From a virus: a DNA stretch of 28,109 bases. A program made the translations under genes and the position numbers. Each line of letters starts with the position of its first letter. Position 1 is the first letter of the stretch. The stretch is taken from positions 1 to 28,109 of IMG/VR virus record IMGVR_UViG_3300047444_000058. The stretch is one strand, 5' to 3'. The notes beneath the pieces were generated by a model, which was given only the letters and a program-made list of their open reading frames with translations, made no database searches and was not told where the DNA came from. Positions 22,851 to 28,104 of this stretch are shown here, piece after piece.

Positions 22851-24047
22851 TTATGCTACTCGACGGCAGATGACATAGGTAGTAACTTGGCAGGTTCCCC
22901 CAGAGAAGAATCCACTGACAACACCATATGCAGTGAAAGAAGAAGCCGAAGTGATACGGCACAGCCCACTTCGCATTACAAATGCTCCAGTATTAGATTG
23001 TGTAATATTCACCCCTGCAATATTATTCTGATTGGGTAATGCGCCATGGGTGTTGTTTGTTTGGCTAACACTTAGAGTTGCTACACTGAGCGCACAACCA
23101 GCACCAAGTTGGAAGTAGGTGACATTCTCAATGTCCCAAATCCCTGCACCCAATGCGGCTGTCTGAATCGTTGTCGGAGTCCCGTTAGTAAGCCCAGAGA
23201 CTGCCGAAGAAAAAGTAACAATCTCGCCGATGTTGCCTGAAGCCGGATTAGAACCAGATACCACACCGGCGAACGTACAAGGAACTGAGAAGGTTTGTCC
23301 TGCACCCCAAGTATTGTTACCATTGAGGAAGGGCACTACGCCACCTGACGTTCCCGTATTAGCCACTGCTGCCGTACCCAAGCCAAGGCCAGTACGTGCT
23401 GTAGCCTGCGTGGTGCCACCAGTACCACCACCAGCAATACCAAGAGTGCCGTATGAAGGATCGGCTGAAGCACCACCAGAGAGAAGGGGTAAGCCTGCTG
23501 TACCTGCTGCCGTATAAGAAAGACCACTGGCTCCGTTTCCGATAACCACCCCATGTGCCGTAGAAGCGGATAGAATGACATTCGAGAACGTAGGGACATT
23601 CCCACTACCCAATCCCATATTGGATCGTGCCGTAACTACATTCGATACATCGCTGAGATTGTTAGTTTTAACTAAGGCATTAGTTAATGTAGAAGAAGCA
23701 GAGGCTGCACTAGCGGCTGCTGCCGTAGCACTGTTATTAGCATTGGAAGAAGACAGACTGGCAGCATTAGCATATCCCTGAGCTTGTAGGGCATAAGCAC
23801 CAGCTTGGCTGACACTCCCTTCAACAGACGTACCATTCACCGTAATATCTGTGAAGCTGGCCTTACCCCCATTCAGAATGTCATTAGCATTCATGTCTAG
23901 GGCGTTCTCCATCTGATTAGGCTCTCCTACTGGATTAGCCCGATAGAGCACTTCGTCATTTAGCTGTGTCGCAATCTGAGCAAAATTGTCATTGATTGCA
24001 GAAATGTTGACACTGTTAGTTATTGTATTTAATGTAATCTTGCTCAA
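22851..24047 (-). CDS. Tail fibre protein, TTG start
   Basis: A 398-aa protein starting with TTG at 24047; GAGGA lies six nt upstream and no better ATG exists nearby. Residues 18-59 are the anchor shared with the spike. An Ala/Ser-rich helical part follows (about 75-130), then Gly/Thr-rich repeats such as LGIAGGGTGG and LGLGTAAVANTG, common in phage fibres. The C-terminal domain ends CQVTTYVICRRVA and has several Cys. The first codons overlap the holin stop (TTGA). It may be the connector to which the spike attaches or a second receptor-binding protein. Confidence 0.82.
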   Translation of the reverse strand: MSKITLNTITNSVNISAINDNFAQIATQLNDEVLYRANPVGEPNQMENALDMNANDILNGGKASFTDITVNGTSVEGSVSQAGAYALQAQGYANAASLSSSNANNSATAAAASAASASSTLTNALVKTNNLSDVSNVVTARSNMGLGSGNVPTFSNVILSASTAHGVVIGNGASGLSYTAAGTAGLPLLSGGASADPSYGTLGIAGGGTGGTTQATARTGLGLGTAAVANTGTSGGVVPFLNGNNTWGAGQTFSVPCTFAGVVSGSNPASGNIGEIVTFSSAVSGLTNGTPTTIQTAALGAGIWDIENVTYFQLGAGCALSVATLSVSQTNNTHGALPNQNNIAGVNITQSNTGAFVMRSGLCRITSASSFTAYGVVSGFFSGGTCQVTTYVICRRVA

Positions 24048-24262
24048 GGCAATTCCTCTGTATCCTTAATTTGTTGCTTGCCTTTCCATTCCTTGTACCA
24101 TATCCATCCCTTGTGCCCTACCAGCATAAGCAGGTAGAGAAAGGTGAGGGCGTTAATAGCAATGGGAAGGAAGGCTAGAAAGTTTCCTACGGAGACGCCT
24201 GCGGCAATTGGAACTGCCACAGATGGACTAGCGGCTGCATCTGTTATTACTTGTAAATTCAT
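24044..24262 (-). CDS. Holin
   Basis: A 72-aa protein, the first gene of the late operon. Residues about 15-50 are hydrophobic and can form two closely spaced transmembrane helices (VAVPIAAGVSVGNFLAFLPIAI and ALTFLYLLMLVGH). The C-terminus is charged (WYKEWKGKQQIKDTEELP). This matches class II holins (two helices, basic tail), which form the inner-membrane lesions that trigger lysis. The upstream AGGAGA is about ten nt from the ATG. The position next to fibre, endolysin and Rz/Rz1 completes the lysis cassette. Confidence 0.78.
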   Translation of the reverse strand: MNLQVITDAAASPSVAVPIAAGVSVGNFLAFLPIAINALTFLYLLMLVGHKGWIWYKEWKGKQQIKDTEELP

Positions 24263-24506
24263 CTCTGGATGTTCTCCTGTTCCTTATTTGTGTATCTCCT
24301 CCATTTACTGCCCATAAAAACTATTTATTACTAATTTGGACAGTTTTTGACAGGAAGGGCGATTTGTGCCTATTTCTGTGAAAAAGTTTGGAGGGGTAAT
24401 GCACATAAAACCCAACCCCCAAACCCCCTCTACCGGGTGTCTTGTGCTAGGAAATCCCGCCTTCGGCAACAGTTGATAACAGTTATTATGTCAAATTACC
24501 CCTCAA

Positions 24507-24518
24507 GTGCATATGCAC
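24507..24518. promoter_or_regulatory. 12-bp palindrome GTGCATATGCAC, operator candidate (copy 1)
   Basis: A perfect palindrome that recurs unchanged at 26668-26679, each time in a non-coding control region. A dimeric DNA-binding protein is the natural reader. Confidence 0.5.
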
Positions 24519-24756
24519 ACTACGTGTAAACCCTAATGGACAAGAACGTCACTTCGTGACATGTAGGTTTGGCTATGTGTGGGGCACAATGTCTCTCACC
24601 TGCAATATTCATTGGTATAGAGAGAGCATCGATCAGGCTAGAACGCCTGCGGCATAAGGCTGTGCGCCGTGGGCGCGTATTAAAAACACGCCTACGGCAT
24701 TGCTGGTATGTGTTGTACGCAAGCAACTACGTATAAACACCTATAGTAGCTATTGC

Positions 24757-24785
24757 TTGACACTTTGTAACTGAGTGTGTATTGT
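24757..24785 (+). promoter_or_regulatory. Sigma70-type early promoter P1
   Basis: TTGACA (24757-24762), 17-nt spacer, TATTGT (24780-24785). The spacer begins with CACTTTGTAAC (24761-24771), the element also found at two of the downstream promoters. Transcription would start about 40 nt before the first early gene at 24833. Confidence 0.75.
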
Positions 24786-24832
24786 GAAGGCTCACCAGTA
24801 CCTAACGCAGTAACAAACACACAGGGGCAGCC

Positions 24833-25171
24833 ATGACATACGCAACGCAGATGGATAACGCAGCACGTAAAGAATTGAAGATTGGTCAACTCGTGTGGCA
24901 TATCACGTTTCAATGCATGGCTGAAGTTGTTCGAGTTAGCACGGATGCTGAAGATGTAGAAGGCTCTGATGTGTGGGTTGATGTGAAGCTCTGCAAAGAT
25001 GGTGCTGTGTTTGGTGGCACAGGTGCATTGCGTATGCCGTATGTGACAGAGATTGAAACACACAGCGTACAACTCGATCATCAATACAAGTTGAGTGACG
25101 ATGCAGCACGTAAGATTGCGGGCTATCGCAAGGCACGGGCAGACAACAACGCTATCATCATTAACGCGTAA
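24833..25171 (+). CDS. Early hypothetical protein
   Basis: A 112-aa protein, the first gene after promoter P1. AGGGG lies six nt upstream of the ATG. The sequence MTYATQMDNAARKELKIGQLVWHITFQ is followed by beta-like AEVVRVSTDAEDVEGSDVWVDVKL and a helical Lys/Arg-rich end (SDDAARKIAGYRKARADNNAIIINA). No motif or membrane segment recognised. Early promoter proximity suggests a host-takeover or regulatory protein, without direct evidence. Confidence 0.75.
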   Translation: MTYATQMDNAARKELKIGQLVWHITFQCMAEVVRVSTDAEDVEGSDVWVDVKLCKDGAVFGGTGALRMPYVTEIETHSVQLDHQYKLSDDAARKIAGYRKARADNNAIIINA

Positions 25172-25185
25172 CAAGGGGAATGACA

Positions 25186-25383
25186 ATGGCAATCATCGGA
25201 CAGGTAGAGATTCCGGGACAGTACACAGTACAACTGGCTGTCAATGAGGCGGCTACACATTGGTATGTAACCTACGGCTTACAACCTGTTAAGACATTCG
25301 TCACTGCTGAAGCGGCAATCAAAGAGTTTAAAGATTGCGCCTTGCATGCGATGCGTTGTGCGGGTTGGTCGGATAAACAATAA
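25186..25383 (+). CDS. Early hypothetical protein
   Basis: A 65-aa protein starting at ATG 25186 (MAIIGQVEIPG). The ATG at 25180, two codons upstream, is only one nt after AAGGGG, too close, whereas 25186 is seven nt away. The body is beta-rich and aromatic (YTVQLAVNEAATHWYVTYGLQ), then helix KTFVTAEAAIKEFKDCALHAM. It follows the 112-aa gene by 14 nt and shares its transcript. Function unknown. Confidence 0.7.
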   Translation: MAIIGQVEIPGQYTVQLAVNEAATHWYVTYGLQPVKTFVTAEAAIKEFKDCALHAMRCAGWSDKQ

Positions 25384-25394
25384 AGCTAATCATC

Positions 25395-25565
25395 ATGCTA
25401 AACTGGGGTTTGCGCGATTACTGGGTTGGTGTGTTCGTTGACGGACAGAAACACATGCTCGTAATCCAAGCGCTTAATGAGAATGAGGCCGAACAAGAAG
25501 CCTTGTCTCAATTCGAAGAGACCGGACAAATCTATTTTTGTGAACTAGCTAAGGGATGGAACTGA
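25395..25565 (+). CDS. Small early hypothetical protein, no clear ribosome site
   Basis: A 56-aa frame read by hand: MLNWGLRDYWVGVFVDGQ, then HMLVIQALNENEAEQEALSQF and ending ELAKGWN. The hydrophobic/acidic balance and the clean, gap-free coding fit between two genes favour a real protein. No Shine-Dalgarno is visible; the ATG overlaps the end of a GCTAATCATCAT element (25384-25395) found before several early genes. Function unknown. Confidence 0.55.
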   Translation: MLNWGLRDYWVGVFVDGQKHMLVIQALNENEAEQEALSQFEETGQIYFCELAKGWN

Positions 25566-25567
25566 AC

Positions 25568-25774
25568 ATGCGCGGATATGAAACGTATCAATACATGCCT
25601 TTGTTTGCTAAGGTAGCAATCGAACGATTGGATGCAGACAGTGATATGCGAACTAGCGCCATGTTGAATGAGTTGCTAGACTCTTACGCAAAGACATACG
25701 GTTGTGTAGTGGATGAACATATCCGAGAGTCCGCTATTCATATCTGCGGCAAACGGTTTTGGAATTTTAAATAA
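25568..25774 (+). CDS. Small early hypothetical protein
   Basis: A 68-aa protein (MRGYETYQYMPLFAKVAIERL, then MLNELLDSYAKTYG, ending CGKRFWNFK). I prefer ATG 25568, with AGGGA about eleven nt upstream; ATG 25556 would abut AAGGG and overlap the preceding gene. Mostly helical, no motif recognised. It lies 2 nt after the preceding stop, implying coupling. Confidence 0.6.
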   Translation: MRGYETYQYMPLFAKVAIERLDADSDMRTSAMLNELLDSYAKTYGCVVDEHIRESAIHICGKRFWNFK

Positions 25775-25802
25775 GCTATAATCATTTGTTTAGGGGCTTA
25801 AC

Positions 25803-26153
25803 ATGACAATGCAAACTGTTTCGTATAAGAACGGCTATATTCACTACACCACAGAAGGCAACGATACAAAGATTGAAGCACAACACAGCGATGGTTCACG
25901 CAAGGTTGTTAGCTCTGAGCGTGCTGCGCGTGAGTTCATCAACCAATACAACGGGCACAAGAACTGGACTCATTGGAATGTGTCGTTGTGGCTGAACAAT
26001 GACGAAGGGCTATATAACATGGCGTTGGAGTATAAACGTCGTTGGAGTATTGCTATAGCCACGAGAGAACTGTTGAGAATGCTTCCAAGAAAAACCCCAG
26101 ACGGCGCGAACTACAACACTACCAATGTATCGGCTGCTCTGCGTGACATGTGA
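25803..26153 (+). CDS. Early phage protein with WNVSLWLNNDEGLY motif
   Basis: A 116-aa protein. AGGGG lies six nt before the ATG. N-terminal beta strands (VSYKNGYIHYTTEG, DTKIEAQHSDGSR) are followed by a conserved-looking HKNWTHWNVSLWLNNDEGLYNMALEY, a helix, and a C-terminal TPDGANYNTTNVSAALRDM. I associate this W-N-V-x-L-W-x-x-N-D-E-G-L-Y pattern with a small phage family of unknown function, but cannot confirm the family name. An intrinsic terminator follows 8 nt after the stop. Confidence 0.75.
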   Translation: MTMQTVSYKNGYIHYTTEGNDTKIEAQHSDGSRKVVSSERAAREFINQYNGHKNWTHWNVSLWLNNDEGLYNMALEYKRRWSIAIATRELLRMLPRKTPDGANYNTTNVSAALRDM

Positions 26154-26161
26154 CTTACACT

Positions 26162-26190
26162 AGCCCGCTCTGTTTGCGGGCTTTGTTCTT
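26162..26190 (+). terminator. Rho-independent terminator
   Basis: AGCCCGC (26162-26168) pairs with GCGGGCT (26176-26182) across TCTGTTT, followed by TTGTTCTT. It ends the first early transcription unit. Confidence 0.85.
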
Positions 26191-26202
26191 TGTACGCAAT
26201 GC

Positions 26203-26214
26203 GCTATCATCATT
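26203..26214 (+). promoter_or_regulatory. GCTATCATCATT element before the H-NS gene
   Basis: One of six similar 12-mers in the early region. Its TATCAT resembles a -10 box; TTGTTC at 26183-26188 is 16 nt upstream and could serve as a weak -35. Confidence 0.45.
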
Positions 26215-26263
26215 CACAAGCGCCCTACTCTACCGGCGCTACACACATTGGGAGAGCAATAGC

Positions 26264-26611
26264 ATGGCTGATTCATTGAAGGCACTACTGAAGCAACAGG
26301 AAGAACTAGCAGAAAAGATTGAAGCCTTGCGAGCGGAGAGCAAGGGCAAAGGGATTGAGCAAATCAAAACCATCATGGATGAGCTAGGCATTACCGCCAG
26401 TGATCTAGGCTTCTATGATGTTGACCATCTGCCACAAGGCAAGACAGGCCCGCGTACATTCAAACAACGCAAGCCAATGGCACCGCCAGAACCTAAATAC
26501 CGTGACCCTGCTACAGGCAACACATGGAGTGGGCGCGGCAAGCCGCCACGCTGGCTACAAGGGGACCGCGACGCGTTCCTAATAGGTAGAGAGCAGGCTA
26601 AAGCAGCGTAA
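26264..26611 (+). CDS. H-NS family nucleoid protein (phage-encoded)
   Basis: A 115-aa protein from ATG 26264 (MADSLKALLKQQEELAEKIEAL), with GGGAG nine nt upstream; a longer frame to 26150 has no such signal. Residues 1-35 form the coiled-coil oligomerisation helix. Residues about 55-77 are a linker. Residues 78-98, KYRDPATGNTWSGRGKPPRW, are the H-NS DNA-binding domain with the GRGKPP AT-hook-like loop that reads the minor groove. The layout and length match the short H-NS of betaproteobacteria. A phage copy could silence host defence or redirect host H-NS by mixed oligomers. Own terminator follows. Confidence 0.93.
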   Translation: MADSLKALLKQQEELAEKIEALRAESKGKGIEQIKTIMDELGITASDLGFYDVDHLPQGKTGPRTFKQRKPMAPPEPKYRDPATGNTWSGRGKPPRWLQGDRDAFLIGREQAKAA

Positions 26612-26630
26612 GCGCCCTTCCCTTTCTGAC

Positions 26631-26656
26631 AAGCCCGCCATGTGCGGGTTTTCTTT
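26631..26656 (+). terminator. Rho-independent terminator after the H-NS gene
   Basis: AAGCCCGC (26631-26638) pairs with GCGGGTTT (26644-26651) across CATGT, including a G-U pair, followed by TTCTTTT. Confidence 0.82.
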
Positions 26657-26667
26657 TGCCTGTATGT

Positions 26668-26679
26668 GTGCATATGCAC
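26668..26679. promoter_or_regulatory. 12-bp palindrome GTGCATATGCAC, operator candidate (copy 2)
   Basis: Identical to 24507-24518. It lies about 90 nt upstream of the promoter cluster. Confidence 0.5.
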
Positions 26680-26767
26680 TAAGCATGGCTCACAGCTATC
26701 ATCGATTGTCAATGTGTAAAGCTTACCTGTCCGGGTTTACTAGATGTAACAGGTGTGCAACAAAGTG

Positions 26768-26797
26768 TTGACAACCCCTCATATCGTATGGTGTAAT
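26768..26797 (+). promoter_or_regulatory. Promoter P2
   Basis: TTGACA (26768-26773), 18-nt spacer, TGTAAT (26792-26797). ACAAAGTG (26760-26767) abuts the -35 box. Confidence 0.6.
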
Positions 26798-26845
26798 TCA
26801 TTCCGTCGTAAGCAGCAACGAAACGAAGTGCCAAGTAGATTGTGC

Positions 26846-26875
26846 TTGACAAGGTGTTACAAAGTGTGCGATACT
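26846..26875 (+). promoter_or_regulatory. Promoter P3
   Basis: TTGACA (26846-26851), 18-nt spacer, GATACT (26870-26875). The spacer holds GTTACAAAGTG (26856-26866), the P1/P4 element in reverse orientation. Confidence 0.65.
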
Positions 26876-26977
26876 GCACACACTGAATGAAGAACGAGAA
26901 CTGCGGAACGCGAGAGCGTACGATGTGGTAAGGGATTCAGACAGTAAGCAAACACTGTGCCAGTCGTAACAAAACGC

Positions 26978-27006
26978 TTGACACTTTGTAACGTAAGGTT
27001 TACAAT
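26978..27006 (+). promoter_or_regulatory. Promoter P4
   Basis: TTGACA (26978-26983), 17-nt spacer, TACAAT (27001-27006): the best of the cluster. CACTTTGTAAC at 26982-26992 is identical to P1. Confidence 0.8.
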
Positions 27007-27204
27007 GCTTCACATGATGTAACGGCAACAAGATGTAACGGCGTAAGGTAGAAGTTACCCGCTCCGCACTATGTAATAGATTGTGTGCGAGTGTTTCTAG
27101 ATGTAACGGGTGATAATTTATCTTATGTTATATCCAAGCAGTCCGAATTAACTGTTCGGTTAGCGAGGATGCCTAACGATTCATAGCGAACGTTAGGGCG
27201 CATT

Positions 27205-27216
27205 GCTCTTTAACAA
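27205..27216 (+). promoter_or_regulatory. boxA-like antitermination element 1 (GCTCTTTAACAA)
   Basis: It matches the rRNA-operon boxA core GCTCTTTAACAA, bound by NusB/NusE(S10). A 7-bp hairpin (27172-27178 with 27191-27197) lies just upstream, reminiscent of boxB-boxA order. Confidence 0.65.
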
Positions 27217-27459
27217 TACGGATGCATGAACCATCAGTAGATGGAACCCGCCAACACTAGCCCAGTAGGTTAGTGCGGTTGTGTCGTGCTGGAGAAATGA
27301 GATAGGCGCTAGTCGCTGAAAAGGGGATACCCCTGCTTGTGGATATCAGTCTCCAATCGCGCTCAAGCTGGAGTGTGTTGTGTGTAGGTCCGGGGGAAGT
27401 CAATGGATGGGGGAGGGTAGGGCTATGCTCTGCCCCTAATTACAGTGCATCTTGTGTTG

Positions 27460-27471
27460 GTTCTTTAACAA
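27460..27471 (+). promoter_or_regulatory. boxA-like element 2 (GTTCTTTAACAA)
   Basis: GTTCTTTAACAA, 255 nt after element 1 by the TCTTTAAC core (27462-27469). Confidence 0.6.
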
Positions 27472-27716
27472 TCTATTCGTCAGTTCTTTGTGCGCCAGTT
27501 GAAAGGACACATTGTAGCAAAATGTTTCGTGGCTTGACATTCCCTTTGAAGCGAGACTAGCAGACCCTCATATAGTGTAACGCTATCATCATTTTTCTAC
27601 GATTGTGTCAGGCAAGCAAAGGTAATACGCTGCTGTAAAGCATCCGTTCTGACGTGCTAGGTAAAGACTAGATTGAGCGTCATTCACTGGACTAAGCATT
27701 GAGTGGCGCTTGATAT

Positions 27717-27726
27717 GTTCTTTAAC
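27717..27726 (+). promoter_or_regulatory. boxA-like element 3 (TTCTTTAAC core)
   Basis: The core TCTTTAAC at 27719-27726 directly abuts the 5' end of the tRNA-like element and is 257 nt after element 2. Confidence 0.5.
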
Positions 27727-27805
27727 GCGGGTTCTAAATGGATAGTGCGTGTGGCTGATTACCACATAATCTACGCAGTGTGTTCGAGTCACACAACCCG
27801 CTCCA
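27727..27805 (+). tRNA. tRNA-like element, anticodon loop would read GAT (Ile), atypical
   Basis: Seven-bp acceptor GCGGGTT/AACCCGC, then T and an encoded CCA. T arm GTGTG-TTCGAGT-CACAC is canonical. A 5-bp anticodon hairpin TGTGG-CTGATTA-CCACA would give anticodon GAT, though position 37 is T instead of a purine. The D region (16 nt, CTAAATGGATAGTGCG) lacks a normal D stem and the variable region is 11 nt. It may be a degenerate tRNA, a tRNA mimic or an RNA processing signal. A functional isoleucine tRNA is doubtful. Confidence 0.5.
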
Positions 27806-27821
27806 ATTTCTAGGAGGTTGT

Positions 27822-27977
27822 ATGTCTGCAAATCAACGTTCTAATCTTCGCATTGCTCAGGCCAATCATGCTCGCAATATTCGTGACAATTTCAAGTGCT
27901 GTGAACGTGCTTACAACTACTTGCGCAAACGTGGTTGGTCTGAAGAAGGCGCGGCGTTTGTTGTGTTTGGTGACTGA
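27822..27977 (+). CDS. Small basic hypothetical protein
   Basis: A 51-aa protein (MSANQRSNLRIAQANHARNIRDNF, then CCERAYNYLRKRGWSEEGAAFVVFGD). AGGAGG lies four nt before the ATG, the best ribosome site in the early region. It is helical, Arg/Asn-rich, and may bind nucleic acid. It follows the tRNA-like element by 16 nt. No family recognised. Confidence 0.75.
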   Translation: MSANQRSNLRIAQANHARNIRDNFKCCERAYNYLRKRGWSEEGAAFVVFGD

Positions 27978-28068
27978 GTATTGGTTGTTGTTTCTGTTTC
28001 AGGTTGGTCTTATCACGTTAGGCGTGCTTTGGTGCGTAACAATCGCAAAGCTTCTTTCCCACGCTTAA
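27970..28068 (+). CDS. Small membrane protein, GTG start
   Basis: A 32-aa frame (MTEYWLLFLFQVGLITLGVL, then WCVTIAKLLSHA) whose GTG overlaps the preceding stop by 8 nt. Residues 4-27 form one transmembrane helix. No strong ribosome site, so expression would rely on coupling. Function unknown; small early membrane proteins can serve in superinfection control. Confidence 0.4.
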   Translation: MTEYWLLFLFQVGLITLGVLWCVTIAKLLSHA

Positions 28069-28104
28069 CATCATACCATTGAATTTTATATTAGGGGTAA
28101 CATC

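Larger units (their letters stand above)
24263..24832. other. Divergent control region between the late and early operons
   Basis: 570 nt without a gene between the start of the leftward late operon and the first rightward early gene. It holds two TTGACA boxes (24347-24352 and 24757-24762), a C-rich tract CCCAACCCCCAAACCCCC (24411-24428; three G-runs on the other strand), a 12-bp palindrome at 24507-24518, a small hairpin GTCACTTCGTGAC (about 24549-24561), and a 13-bp imperfect stem (24666-24678 with 24686-24698). I see no convincing late promoter for the minus strand, although that operon must start here. Replication origin or packaging functions are possible but unsupported. Confidence 0.6.
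26657..27821 (+). other. Long gene-free early control region / putative structured leader RNA
   Basis: About 1.16 kb with no convincing gene on either strand. It starts with the second GTGCATATGCAC palindrome (26668-26679), then three promoters (26768, 26846, 26978), four GATGTAAC repeats (26743, 27016, 27032, 27100), a series of hairpins from 27143 on, three boxA-like elements, a G-rich tract (27392-27422), a sixth GCTATCATCATT (27582-27593), and a tRNA-like element (27727-27805). Open frames here carry no ribosome sites and are probably accidental. Confidence 0.7.

Noticed and set aside
24347-24376. TTGACA at 24347 with TATTTC as a promoter
   Set aside because: The -10 box is weak and no gene starts within 450 nt; kept only as a mention in the control region.
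26798-27031. Minus-strand frame across the promoter cluster
   Set aside because: No ribosome site, Cys/Ser-rich composition, and it covers strong plus-strand promoter boxes.
27339-27560. Plus-strand frame in the boxA region
   Set aside because: No ribosome site; covers the G-rich tract and boxA 2; composition not protein-like.
27534-27576. TTGACA at 27534 as a fifth promoter
   Set aside because: No acceptable -10 box 16-18 nt downstream; TATAGT lies too far away.
27747-27777. Intron inside the tRNA-like element (TGCGT/ACGCA stem)
   Set aside because: Removing the inner hairpin leaves no variable region and no sensible anticodon loop.
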